In this document: positions 32,640 through 43,573 of the stretch, in pieces | How the letters are laid out: each line of letters starts with the position of its first letter | Numbering within the stretch: position 1 is the stretch's first letter | Origin: Siphonodentalium dalli | Lineage: Eukaryota; Mollusca; Scaphopoda; Gadilida; Siphonodentaliidae | Direction of reading: 5' to 3' | Length of the DNA stretch: 64,000 nt | NCBI GenBank assembly: GCA_032622095.1 | Contig: CP136061.1 | Span: 21,330,991-21,394,990, forward strand | Program-made: the position numbers and the translations under genes | The notes under the pieces: model-generated | Seen by the model: only the letters and a program-made list of their open reading frames with translations | Database searches by the model: none | Told to the model about the DNA's origin: nothing

Positions 32640-33240
32640 TTGAATATCCAACAGTTTATTCAAATTATTTGTGATGATATAACATCTTATGTTCTGCCTC
32701 CAGTAAGAAACCGCGTCGTTGATTGGTCAGAGAGCCGCGCAACATATCCTATGTTTACTTCTCGAGCCGTCAACATAAGGGAAACCAAGACAACCGTTTC
32801 ATTGTCTCTCGCTGGCCTGCTTTTTTCATGACGTCATTTACGTTGAACAACGTTATGGCGAAAGCGATAGGAGATTTTGACATTTTCTGTTGATCATTCT
32901 TCGGAATAAATGTCAAATTTCTAAGAATGACCAGGACTGTCGGCAGAACATATACGTTATTGTGGTGGATTGATGGTAACATGGTGTGACATTGACGGCT
33001 TGAAGCGTATGTTCAACCTCGTCGTTTCGCGACTCGGTTGAACATAAACTCCAAGCCGTCAATGTCACACCATGTTACCGTCAATCCACCACAATAACGT
33101 ATAACGTTCCGCCTCCAGATAGAAACCGCGTCATTGATTGGTCATAGAGCCGCGCAACATATCCTATGTTTACGTTTTGAGCCGTCAATATATAAGGGAA
33201 ACCAAGACAACGGTTTACATCGTCTCTTGCTGCCTGCTTT
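32640..33240. repeat. Composite repeat around a 150-bp palindrome
   Basis: A ~130-bp block (CCTCCAGTAAGAAACCGCGTC...CGTCTCTCGCTG type) flanks the central palindrome as direct copies at 32697-32825 and 33112-33240. The left part, TGAATATCCAACAGTTTATT and CATGACGTCATTTACGTTG, recurs rearranged at 36536-36670. Confidence 0.75.
32951..33103. repeat. Near-perfect palindrome
   Basis: Arms of about 65 bp: TATACGTTATTGTGGTGG...GGTTGAACAT and its inverse, with the loop TCGTCGTTTCGCGACTC. Only a few mismatches. Confidence 0.92.
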
Positions 33241-34080
33241 TTAGCTCACCTGAGACGAAGTCTCCGGTGGAGCTATAGTCATCACTCCTCGTCCGTCGTC
33301 CGTCCGTCCGTCTGTCTGTCTGTCCGTCTGTCTGTCCGTCAACTTTTTAAAAAACATCTTCTCCTCTGAAACCATCATACCAAATTGGTTCATATTTGGT
33401 GTGGATGTTCCCTAGGTGACTCTCATTCAGATTTGTTCAAATGAGGTCACTGGGTCAAATAGTTGCCAAACCAGGGTCATAACTCGATTCCTCCACAGTA
33501 ATTCTTACAACAACTTCTTGTCCATAACCATTGTGCCGATTTAGCTAATATTTGGTATGGAGGGTCCTTGGGTGACTGGTGTTCAGATTTGTTCAAATGA
33601 GGTCACCCGGTCAATTAGTTGAGAAACCAGGGCCATAACTCATAGTAATTCTTACAATGACTTCATCTACAAAAATATTCGGCCGATTTAGCTTATATTT
33701 GGTACTGAGGGACCTTGGTCGACTGGGAATCAGATTTGTTCAAATTGGATCACTGGGTCTTTAGGGGCAGAGCCAGGGACATAACTCTAAAAACCAAAAA
33801 ATTACATTTTTGTATTTTGATCATATTTGGTGTGGATGTTCCCTAGGTGACTGTCATTCAGATTTGTTCAAATGAGGTCACTGTGTCAAACAGTTGCGAA
33901 ACCAGGGCCATAACTATTTACTCCTTGGTAATTCTTATAACGACTTCTTGTCTATAACCATTGTGCCGATTTAGTTTATATTTGGTATGTGGGGTCATTG
34001 AATGACTGGGGTTCAGATTTGTTCAAATGGGGTCACTGGGTCAAATTCGGGTGCAGGCAGGGCCATAATTCCCAAAAAAA
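33241..34080 (+). repeat. AGCTCACCTGAG / TTCATATTTGGT dispersed repeat
   Basis: Begins AGCTCACCTGAGACGAAG, then (GTCC/GTCT)n at 33296-33340. Diverged units follow, each containing TATTTGGTRTGG, a GGTGACT phrase, CAGATTTGTTCAAATG and AGGGCCATAACT. Resembles repeats widespread in molluscs. Confidence 0.7.
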
Positions 34081-34393
34081 TAATAAAAAATTCAGGAACT
34101 CCTTGATCAATTTAACATACAAAAAAAATTATCACCCTCCCCCCACATGACCCAGAACCCCACCCTGTCCCCAACCAACAGCATTCCACCCTATCTCATT
34201 TCCTAACTCACAGGATCTCCCCCACCAGCATATTAAGTCAATTGTATTAGCTACAGACAGAGAGAGTTAATATAAATACACACACAGGCATCAATTGAGA
34301 TGTTTATCAGGCTGACAGGTGTGAACTTAATGCACCAGACAGCACTCATGCCAATGTGTGTTATTAAAATAAAAACAAATTATTGTTCTCTAA

Positions 34394-34828
34394 CCTGAAT
34401 TTAGTGTGTCTGGCATTTGCAGAATGAGGTTCCCAGAGGGTGAATTTAGTTATGCTACCCTGCACAGCAGTCTAGCATCACCAAATACACTAGCCAGGGT
34501 CCTCATTCTGCTTAAGCCTCATCTTCTGGGAAGTATATAGGCACTTAAATTGACATTTTTACTTACTTTTTCCCTTCTATTTAGTTTCTATATCCCCTAA
34601 TTTGTGAATATAAAATGCATAATTGAGGTGCCCAGTGGGGGCACATCACCAACTTTAACTGGAGAACTTCAATCTAATGCTATGTCTCCCATAGCAGTTG
34701 AGGCCTACACAGAATGAGGTCCTCAGAGGGTGAATTTGGTGATGCTAGCCCGCATTGCAGGATTGTGTCATTAAATTCACCCTTATGGGACCTCATTGTG
34801 CAAATGTCAGACACTATGTTCAGGCTTG
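34394..34828. mobile_element. Family E element, copy 6
   Basis: Hairpins at about 34421-34511 and 34711-34803 with the CTGGGAAGTATATAGG...GGAGAACTTCAATCT body. Ends CCTGAATTTAGTGTGTCTGG / GTCAGACACTATGTTCAGG. Confidence 0.78.
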
Positions 34829-34895
34829 GCTGTTCGAATATTATGTTCTTAACCACCAGTATCCAATTGAACTCGTTATACCCTGAAAAGAAAAC

Positions 34896-35030
34896 TTGGG
34901 GGGGGGGTATATTGGATTGAATTTGTCAGTATCTATGTCAGACTGTTTTCCCATCCATCCATCTGTCATTATGTCTCTATCCGTCCATCAATTGTTTTCT
35001 TCTCCAGATACATATTAAAGACCAAATGGG
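34896..35030 (+). repeat. GGGGTATATTGG-type repeat fragment
   Basis: A G-run, then TATATTGGATTGAAT and CCATCCATCCATCTG; a shortened relative of the repeat at 46887. Confidence 0.5.
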
Positions 35031-35267
35031 TTTAAATATTTAGGTGTGGATGTAAATCCTTGTTTTGAACACAGCTGTAGGAGTAACACAATACATTGGT
35101 ATCACTGGGCAAATGTTTGTGCCATCATTAATTATCTTCATGTCAACAGGTCTCCCAGACATTCTTGTTGCTGATAGTGGCTTTATGAATGGAATTTTAT
35201 CCCATGTTTATCTCAGATACAAATTGTCTGTTTGAAAGATAAAGTTTATTTTTACTATTAATATTAA

Positions 35268-35400
35268 CCATTTCATGACCAGAGTTGTGCTGGTGAGACC
35301 CTGTGCTTGTGCATTCTCTTATATATGCTCCCATGGGAAGCCTCCCATATAAAAGAGAATGCACTGGCTTTCCAGGTCATGGTAATTTTGTTAAGGCAAT
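35268..35400 (+). mobile_element. Family C fragment
   Basis: TTAACCATTTCATGACCAGAG followed by one diverged hairpin (35312-35370); the right end is missing. Confidence 0.55.
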
Positions 35401-35509
35401 AGGCATCCAAATAAATGATGTATGTCATATTCTTGCAGGGATGTCGCCACTGTGTTGTGGGGGGGGGGGGGGGTGATTTACAGATTTGTTCAATGAAATG
35501 TAATTTTTG

Positions 35510-36110
35510 AGCTCACATCTTCTCTAGACTGAATGGGTTCATATTTGGTGTAGATGTTCCCTAGGTGACTTACATTCATATTTGTTTAAATGAGGTCACT
35601 CTATCAAATGGTTATGAAGGCAGGGCCATAACTCTTCCTCTAAATAGTAATTCTTAAAAACTACCTCTTCTGCTGTACCATCAGGTTGAACGGGTTCATA
35701 TTTGGTATGAACAGTCCTTGGGTGACCTGGAGTTCAGATTTTTTTTTCAAATGGGGTCATTGGTTTTAAATGGGGTCAACTTGTCAACTAGGGGTCAAGC
35801 AAAGGAAAGTTTTCCTCTTAATATGCTTCCTTCACACAGACCATCAGGTCTATTTTATTGATATTTAGTATGAAGGGTTCTTTGGTATCTGGGATTCAAA
35901 TTTATTCAGATGGGGGTCACCAGATTAAATAGACTGGGACCAGGGACATAACTGTATGTCTCTATAGTAATACTTAAAAATGTCTTCTCAAGAGAGGTTG
36001 GACTATTTAGCTTACATATAGTATGGAGGATCCTTTAGTGACTGAGATTCAGATTTGTTAACATGAGGTCAACCTGTCAAGAAATGACGGGGCTATGGGG
36101 ACTTCACTTA
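35510..36110 (+). repeat. Diverged TTCATATTTGGT repeat, second block
   Basis: TTCATATTTGGTGTAGATGT and GCAGGGCCATAACTC phrases as at 33241-34080, more decayed. A G14 run lies just upstream at 35459. Confidence 0.6.
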
Positions 36111-36535
36111 AAACATCTACCTTGGAACTACCTGACTGATTAATCTTGACATATATATGTTGTTTTCGGGTTCATGGATAATTGGGCTTCAAACATGTCT
36201 AAATAGTTTATAAAACGGTGCTTGTGAGATTGGAAATTTCGAACAATTGAGAAAGTTTGAGACGTCAGTTGTGAAATTCTAACCTAAGACTTGGGAATCT
36301 GAAGCCCGGTCAGGAGGGGATATGTTTAGCTGGAGGGTGATCTGTAGTGTTCCATTCGTAATTTAAAGGTAGATATTCGCTGATTGACATGAAGCCTCTC
36401 TAGCCACATATCCTGTGTAGATCCGCTTCTTTTAAAGTGATTATGAAAAGTTCTGACTGTTATGGTCTCAAGAGTCCCAGTCTTATCAGTCTTTGCAGTC
36501 TGGTGAGCGACCCCACAGTCTTTGACTGTCTTGTT

Positions 36536-36670
36536 TCATGACGTCATTTACGTTGAACAAAGTTATGGCGAGAGCGATAGGAGATTTTTACATTTTCTGC
36601 TGATCATTCTTCGGAATAAATATCCAACAGTTTATTCAAATTATTTGTGATGATATAACATCGTATGTTT
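36536..36670. repeat. Partial copy of the 32640-33240 composite repeat
   Basis: CATGACGTCATTTACGTTGA...GATCATTCTTCGGAATAAAT joined directly to ATCCAACAGTTTATTC, an order different from the 32.6-kb copy. Confidence 0.7.
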
Positions 36671-36778
36671 AGACACAAATGCCACATTTATATCTTGATA
36701 ATCGGCAATTATAAAAAGACCCAACCAGAGTCTAACATGATAATGAACCAAGCTCCAATAATAAACTGAAGTTATATA

Positions 36779-36925
36779 CAGTAATGCTCTAATTAATCGA
36801 CTTCTTAACCACAGGAGAGTGAGAGCTTTCCGATGAATGGCAACAAGCCATATTTCCGACTAAATCCTGAAAAGTTACCCATAATTCTCCTGTGGTTAAG
36901 AAGTCGATTAATTAGAGCATTACTG
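36779..36925. mobile_element. Family P palindromic MITE, copy 7, one arm mostly deleted
   Basis: CAGTAATGCTCTAATTAATC...TTAGAGCATTACTG with TA flanks. The left arm jumps from CCACAGGAG to GTGAGAGC; the right arm is complete. Confidence 0.85.
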
Positions 36926-37949
36926 TATGTAGATCATGTAACTGTACAGATCTATGGTTTTTGCTGAGCAATTTTTTAGCCAAAGCAAATTTCTTCTAGT
37001 TAACAGTGTTGATTGTCGTGTACAAACCATGTCTCAAAGTGGTGGTCTGCCGGCCAGGAACACTCAAGAATATGGATTTGATTACACACATTGGTCGATT
37101 GGAATACACCCATTGCTATAGAAATCAATAGATTTTTGTCTCAACAAACATACAAAGCAAGCGGTCAGCTCGTTTTAGCCTAGCCCTCTTCATATGGGAG
37201 ACGATTTGTCATCAAAATGAGTTGCCGCACAAGACAGTTAGTGTAGAGTAAAACAGAGTAATTGGAACTGTTTTTTTTAACAAAAACAAATGAGAAAACA
37301 AGACAAATGACATTTTCAGTCGTAAAGCTAAGTTTGATGGATAACAGATTGGTAAAGGATGCTAAGAGCTATGTGAGGCTTTAGATAATGGATATGAAGT
37401 GTATGAGTTGCCTAGCTCCGAGCACAAAATTATTAGTATGGATTATTGATTCTGCAACGATCTGGATCAGAGAGCCTTTCCATCCAGTCAACTTTTTTTT
37501 TTCAATCATGCAAACAAAGGGCTTTGTTTTCCTTCAGTTAATGCAGGGAATCGCATGCACTAAATACTCGTAGGGGAAACCCCAATTTAATTTAGATCAA
37601 TATTCATGGACTTTTTCCTCATCGGAACCATTCGCTACTAACCAGATTTGATTTGCGAAAGAAATTATCTTGTTGCTGCTGGAAATTGCCATGGATCAGT
37701 GTTACATTTGTGGAAATGAGAAAAATGTCTATGTGGAGGAACATCCTCACCAATTAATCACGGTACTCTAAATGAATTTATTGATCCGATATGTCCAAAT
37801 TGGCCCCACAATCACTTGAAAGTAATATCACTCATACAACCAATGTCTCATCTGGTTGCTTCAGGAAACGGCCAATATTTACACAGCATTCCCGTTTCTG
37901 ATTCCGACTGGGAGAAAAAAATTCACTGATTGCTCACACTCAAGTCTGA

Positions 37950-38302
37950 GTTCACTGAATCAGTATGCCTGTCATTTGCAGAATGAGGTCCCCAGAGGGT
38001 GAATTTAGTGATGCTATCCCGCATAGCGGGCTAGCATCACCAAATTCACCCTCTGGGGAGACAGACTCACATTGAAGTTCCCAAATGGTGAATATTGTGA
38101 TGTACACCCATTGGGAACCTCGATTATTCTATGTGTTGTCTGCCAATTTGGGGATATAGAGAAACGAAACTAAAAAAGAAATAGAATCTGTGTGGAGAAG
38201 TTTCTATAGAAATCTGATATAAATAAAGAAACTTTCCAGAGAAGATGAGGCCTAAGCAGAATGAGGTTCACATAGGGTGAATTTAGTGATGCTAGCCCAC
38301 CA
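37950..38302. mobile_element. Family E element, copy 7
   Basis: Complete left hairpin 37979-38060 (GAATGAGGTCCCCAGAGG...), then the GTTCCCAAATGGTGAATATT body and start of a right hairpin at about 38257. Confidence 0.68.
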
Positions 38303-39035
38303 ACTGACATTTGCAGAATGAGGTCCAAAGAGGGTGAATTTAGTTACAATATCCCGCACAGTGGGCTAGATCACCAAATTCACCTTTGGGTACCTCATTC
38401 TGCTCATCTTCTGGGAAGTTTCTATATATAGTCTCAAATTAACCCTTTACCCGCAAACCGGCCAAAAAACGGCCAAATAAAGCTGCAACAGCCTAAATTA
38501 TCTTGGGTCTGTCTCAATAAAACCATACAAATATGGATATCATTGGAACCGGCTCATTGACCACATTGTGATGGTTACAGTTATGCCCTGTGCCAATGCA
38601 TTCTCTTATATATGCGAGTCGAGCATAGGTCGCCTCGCATATATAAGAGAATGCATTGGCCTAAAAAAAATCTTTTTAAACACTTTTTACCATTTTTTCT
38701 TACATTCTTTAACAATTTTATAATTTTTAATGTGTCAAGCCAATGCATTCTCTTACATATGCGAGGCGACCTATGGTCGACTCGCATATATAAGAGAATG
38801 CATTGGCACAGGGCCGTTCTGTTGGGTAAAGGGTTAACATTGTTTTTAGTTACTTTTTACCTTCTTTTCAGTTTCTATTTACCCTAATGCAAATTCATAA
38901 TCAAGGTGAATTAATGGGTGAACATTACCAACTTCAACTGGGGAACTTCAATCTGATCCTAGGTCTCCCGTAGAAGAGGCCTAAGTTGAAAGAGGTTCCT
39001 ACAGGGGTGAATTTGGTGATGATAGCCCACTTTGT
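38303..39035. mobile_element. Family E element, copy 8, split by a family A insertion
   Basis: Left hairpin 38315-38401; body ...GTCTCAAA interrupted by TTAA at 38439; resumes TTAACATTGTTTTTAGTTAC at 38834. Degraded right end near 39000. The exon b acceptor is about 140 bp further on. Confidence 0.75.
38439..38837 (+). mobile_element. Family A TTAA MITE nested in an E element
   Basis: TTAACCCTTTACCCGCAAAC...GTTGGGTAAAGGGTTAA with hairpins at 38589-38661 and 38740-38809. The TTAA duplicates a single TTAA present in uninterrupted E copies. Confidence 0.9.
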
Positions 39036-39175
39036 CAGACGCACCTTATCCAGACTTGGAGGAAACCCTGCTTCTGAGTATATTGATTGTTATTGCATAT
39101 AAATTTGCATTGCTCCAATACAGTTTTAGCTCATAAGAGACCCATTTTAACATGTGATTTTTTTTTGCTTTTCAG

Positions 39176-39301
39176 GCGACTTATTACCTGCTGATGGCAT
39201 TGTTATTCAGAGCAACGATTTGAAGGTTGATGAGAGTTCATTGACTGGAGAGTCCGACCATGTTAAAAAAGGAGACCATACTGACCCAATCTTACTATCA
39301 G
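39176..39301 (+). CDS. ATP2B: PMCA-type Ca2+ ATPase, internal exon b (actuator domain, TGES loop)
   Basis: A 126-nt exon that continues directly from the exon ending at 25492. The first Gly codon is completed across the junction to give GDLLPADG. Its 42 codons include [20 protein letters not shown] and end DPILLSG. TGES is the actuator-domain loop that catalyses dephosphorylation of the phosphoenzyme in P-type ATPases, and the LPADG and [10 protein letters not shown] context is typical of PMCAs. The acceptor is TTGCTTTTCAG at 39165-39175 and the donor is GTAAAC at 39302. Phase is 1 at both ends, so the exon is symmetric. Skipping it would keep the frame but remove TGES and so should abolish the pump cycle; constitutive inclusion is expected. 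No stop or frameshift is visible. Confidence 0.94.
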
Positions 39302-39865
39302 GTAAACTTTAAATACATAGACAATAAATAACTGTGAGTAGGGTATGGTTTTTCTCTTGAGGACTATTCTTAGGAGGCACAAGCCGAGTGAAAATAATCC
39401 TCACATCTCACGAGAGAAGAAAACCTGTACGCTGAGCACTCAGAACAGTTGACTGGTGTGTTTATTATATTTTCTATATCAGTTTGTTATGACCCAGACC
39501 ACAATTAAGCGCCCTAATACTTTTTAAAGCTACAACATCACCAGCTATATCTGTTAAAATCATGCAAGGATTCTGAATGACGCAAAAATTGATGACATGA
39601 CGCATGCTGAGAGTAGAATAACATCTTGAGAGTAGGATAATACATTCGGCCTTATAGGGTGGAGGAAAGACCACGCAGAGGGTTAATTTTACTAGGTTCT
39701 AACCCCACTGCCCATAGAATCCACTGACCTCCAGAAAGCAAGTTTCAGACTTGCCCAGAAATGTATACCTCTTTGTTATTTATGTTTATGTTTGCAAACT
39801 TCAGATTGGAGAATGTCAAACTTCACCCATCATGTATCAACAGACTATAAGACATCATGTGACAG

Positions 39866-40033
39866 TTAACCCTTCCATGACTGGATATTCCTGAAATTTT
39901 ACGAAAACCCTTTGCCAATGCATTCTCTTATATATGCGAGTCTCCCATAGGGAGCCTCGCGTATATAAGAGAATGCACTGGGGCAGGATATTTTAATGCT
40001 GCATAAGGGCAGTTCCCGTCATGAAAGGGTTAA
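39866..40033 (+). mobile_element. Family C TTAA MITE
   Basis: TTAACCCTTCCATGACTGGA...CCCGTCATGAAAGGGTTAA with one hairpin (39916-39982, loop TCTCCCATAGGGAGC). About 570 bp downstream of exon b. Confidence 0.82.
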
Positions 40034-40091
40034 TTAATAATTTGTGATTTAATGAAAAAATGCTTGCAGCGAATTTCAACCATCTGCATTA

Positions 40092-41491
40092 ATGGACCTA
40101 TCCATAGGTACCGCCCAAATTTCAATTATAGCCAATGAGCCAATAGCTTAAACCCGGAAGCAACATACGCCTGCCTAGTGATATGAATCGCACCACAAGC
40201 CGGTCCCTAACAACAGTTGTATGCTATAGGGAATTTACGAACACGAGAGCAAAATATGTCTTAAAAAGCTACAATGGTGTTGATATGTGCATGGGGAACA
40301 TGTCCGGTTGACGAACGATATTTATACATGTTTTAGTTCGGTTTCCTAAATAGAAAAGTAACTATGACATCTTTTTACGCTGGATTAAACCATGCCAACG
40401 ACCACACTCGGATCCTAGTGTTATTTAAATTTCAATATTTATATAAAACAGATTTCAGACTAAAACGTGAAATAGTAGTCCCGATCGATGATGCGTTATG
40501 AATATTAATTGTGCCGCGAGTATGTGTTTTATGTGAAGTGTTTTTCGTTATAAATGTATAGGCCTACATTTGTTGCTGTTATAACATCGTGGTAATATTG
40601 AGTTCGAATGTCTGCTATTCACACTAACCTGTAGGATCTCGGGCGAACGTCGATCTTACTGAATCCATTTGAGAATCTAAAGCTTCCTCCGACAATGTAC
40701 GTGTAAATGAGAATCAACAGATGTTTTCCAAGAGAATAGCAACGAAATTTCACACATGTATTGCACGTGCTTCGCAGTGTATACACGCAACCTTCACCGA
40801 ACAAGTTCACTTTGTGCCATTGTTGCATCGACATGGCAACATGTAACTGACGCCATGATAGTCAGCGTTTTCTTTAATGTACTTTATTCCCGAAAAAAAA
40901 GTAGTGGAATTTAAAAAGGCCATTATTTGATAATCCTTTGCATCCGGCCTGATGTCACCAGGGTTCATTCAGGACGCTCGTGTATGGTAAACTGATATCG
41001 TTATATTTATTTCGACAAAAGAGGGATTATAGATTAATTACCCCATGTACACCCCCGTTTGATTTATTTCATCAAGGTGTGAACCATTAGCATAGCTTCG
41101 ATATTAAATTTGCTATTTGATATTGAAGTTTCATAATGGCTTCATTTACACGGTTTGATTCAAAGTACCGGTATGCCTAAACATCTATCTTTGTTGTTTA
41201 TCGGAAGTGGCCTAACAATCACACCTGTTTTTGTTTAAAAACTGGTTCTATTTTTGTTTATATCTAACGACAGTCACTTTTACATGTTGCATATATACAC
41301 ACAAAGGTATCTAAAAATCGTGATATTAAGAACGAACTATATTATCGTGTTACATGGCGTTTAACAACACAGTCCTTTCTCATCGGAAGCTATTTTAGCA
41401 CTGAAGAGATAGCGGAATTGAGATGGCTTGTGGTGCGTAGTAACAGTAACCATGCAGCCTACATGTGGGCGGGACGTAGGGATAGGTCCAT
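40092..41491. mobile_element. 1.4-kb TIR DNA element in PMCA intron
   Basis: ATGGACCTATCC at the left and GGATAGGTCCAT at the right, each flanked by TA. GCACCACAAGCC / GGCTTGTGGTGC and CCGCCC / GGGCGGG also pair, giving ~110-bp imperfect TIRs. More CpG-rich than its surroundings. A 71-codon minus-strand frame (40619-40834) has no recognisable domain; no transposase seen, so non-autonomous. Confidence 0.75.
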
Positions 41492-41665
41492 TATGAGTTG
41501 AATGAAATTTTTTGATGCAATTATAACTGAAAATGAATGACTTTAGATATTTTATTAACCTAATCTTTATTGTGAGTTTTGTTGAGCAAGGTACTTGAAA
41601 ATGTTCATGGAATCCTTGGAAAAGTCCTTGAATTTGAATTGATGAGTGTATGAATCGTATTATAG

Positions 41666-41818
41666 GAACTCACGTGATGGAAGGTAGCGGAAAAATGGTG
41701 GTGACGGCAGTCGGTATTAACTCTCAAACTGGAATCATCTTTGCCCTTCTCGGTGCTGCTCATGATAATGAAGACAAAAAGAAGGACAAGGACAAAAAAG
41801 ACCAGGGCAGCTCTACAG
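41666..41818 (+). CDS. ATP2B: PMCA-type Ca2+ ATPase, internal exon c (end of actuator domain and charged linker)
   Basis: A 153-nt exon. With the preceding G it reads [17 protein letters not shown], then [14 protein letters not shown], both hallmark PMCA strings at the end of the actuator domain. A highly charged tail follows ([21 protein letters not shown]). In PMCAs this is the cytosolic linker before TM3, which contains a phospholipid-responsive region and alternative splice site A. The acceptor is TATTATAG ending at 41665 and the donor is GTACAT at 41819. Phase is 1 on both sides. The acceptor lies only 172 bp after the end of a 1.4-kb TIR element, so the 3' splice signals sit in a small unique island. 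A C19 homopolymer begins about 45 bp downstream of the donor. Confidence 0.93.
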
Positions 41819-42044
41819 GTACATTCAGGTTCCAGAGTGAATATTTTAAGGCAGACACTTCCCCCCCCCCCCCCCCCCCCCACACACTTAGACAGATGAT
41901 TTTATCCATCTCTAAGATATTTAGCATCACAATATAGAGTCTAACACTCGTATTTATATCACTTGATCAATTTATATCATTTGTAGGATAACAGAATATT
42001 ACTATTAGTGCTCCGTTCATTCAGTATTTCCTTGCACCCTCATA

Positions 42045-42204
42045 CAGTAATGCCCTAAGTAATCGACTCCATAACCACAGCAGAATTATGGGTAACTTTT
42101 CAGGATTTAGTCGGAAATATAGCGTGTTGCCTTTCATCGGAAAGCTCTCCCCGACTAAATCCTGAAAAGTTACCCATAATTCTGCTGTGGTTATGGAGTC
42201 GATT
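42045..42204. mobile_element. Family P palindromic MITE, copy 8, fused to an E element
   Basis: CAGTAATGCCCTAAGTAATC at the left. The hairpin turn is deleted on one side (CTCCCCGACTAAATCC), and the right end stops at GGAGTCGATT, directly joined to family E sequence. Confidence 0.84.
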
Positions 42205-42403
42205 CCCAGAAGGTCAGGGAAAAATTAACTAAAAACAATGTTAATTTGAGACTATAGATACTTCCCAGAAGATGAGGCCTAAGCAGAATGAGGTCCCCAG
42301 AGGGTGAATTTGGTGATGCTAGCACGCTGTGCGGGATAGCATCACTAAATTCACCCTCTGGGGACCTCATTCTGCAAATGACAGACAATATTTGCAGGCT
42401 TGC
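42205..42403. mobile_element. Family E element, copy 9, 5'-truncated
   Basis: Starts mid-body (CCCAGAAGGTCAGGGAAAAA), then a perfect right hairpin (42288-42376) and end AAATGACAGACAATATTTGCAGGC. Confidence 0.78.
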
Positions 42404-43285
42404 TTGTAAAGATTTGCTCTCATCAGACATAGTTAATTATCTCACTAATTATCGACATGTTTATGCACTCAAGGTCTCCCCGGCATTCAATATAACAAAC
42501 CAACCTGTCTGCTCAACAATGGATGTTTTATCCACCCATTTGAGGCTGTCACTCAATATATTATATCTCCGTGCTCTAATTTCCATTCATTAAAAATTGA
42601 TATTTCGGACTCTGCTGTTAGGTAAATTTATTCTACTTTGCAAATTCTGCCGTATTGTCAGCGTCATGTTTTATATCTAAGGTCTTTTTTAGCAGTTCTA
42701 ATATCTTTAACTCGATTTGTTCCAATAGGATATTCTACATTGGTTTACAGTTTTGAAAATCATCAGTAGTGGTCTGAAACTTACAACTATCATGTACCAA
42801 CATTCATTCTCAAAGCAATGAGAATAATGAGCTTACGCCTGAATCTTCAACATGGATGCCACCCCCCCCCCCCCCCCCCCAATTAATGAAAGCTAACAAC
42901 ATTATTATTGTGTTCCACCCTGAAAGATTGTGTTTTTTATTTGAATTTTAACTTAACAACAAGCATTGTGTTTGCCCCACCTTTATTATATGAGATAGAA
43001 CCAACTAACTGCATGTTGGAAAAGCTTCCATGCGTCTAAAATCAGTTATATTTACAGTTGGCAAAACATTGATTGAAATTGATTATAGTTGTCAAGCTTT
43101 CATCACATTGAGAGTCAACTATTATGCTCTTTCTAAAAATAAGTAGAACACAATAAACCTTGGTACATTTACAGCAACACATATTAATATATATCTGTTA
43201 TTCAAGCTTCCTCTTTTCAATGGTATGGAACATAGCTAGAACAAGCTAAATATAATTTGAGGTCTCCAACATTATCGGGCCCTTA

Positions 43286-43490
43286 ACCCTGTTTATACTG
43301 AATGGATTCTCCCATCGGTTATAATAAGTATACATTGGAATGGTCCATTATTCATTTAATGGATGTTCAGGAAATTTAAGCAGACGACAGAGAGTCAAAA
43401 ATACAATACAAGTGCAGTAGGGTTCATATTGATTGGTGGGAAATGTTCATACAAGTTCAACAAATGAACTATATGCAGAAGGGTTAATGC
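43286..43490. repeat. Family F repeat
   Basis: TTAACCCTGTTTATACTGAA, GGATTCTCCCATCGGTTATA and AAGCAGACGACAGAGA to CAGAAGGGTTAA. TTAA-bounded ends fit the same class as A-C. Confidence 0.6.
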
Positions 43491-43573
43491 AGCCTTTGTG
43501 CAAAAAACTATCACTTTGCTCAGTAGGTCACTTTCATAAAAAAAAATTAAAACAATTGTTCTGTTATTGCAAT

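Larger units (their letters stand above)
25493..39175 (+). other. PMCA intron between exons a and b (13.7 kb)
   Basis: Canonical GT..AG intron. It is filled with repeats listed separately: TTAA MITEs at 25618, 28571, 31159, 35268 and 38439, a ~164-bp tandem block, fold-back elements at 29.0, 30.5 and 33.0 kb, GTCC-rich repeats and E elements. The stretches 27721-28465, 31558-32335, 34081-34394, 36111-36535 and 36926-37945 have no feature I can support beyond AT-rich intronic sequence. Confidence 0.85.
39302..41665 (+). other. PMCA intron between exons b and c (2.4 kb)
   Basis: Canonical GT..AG intron. About 1.4 kb of it is the TA-flanked TIR element at 40092-41491, and another 168 bp is a TTAA-flanked family C MITE at 39866-40033. 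I see nothing recognisable in 39302-39865. Confidence 0.85.
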
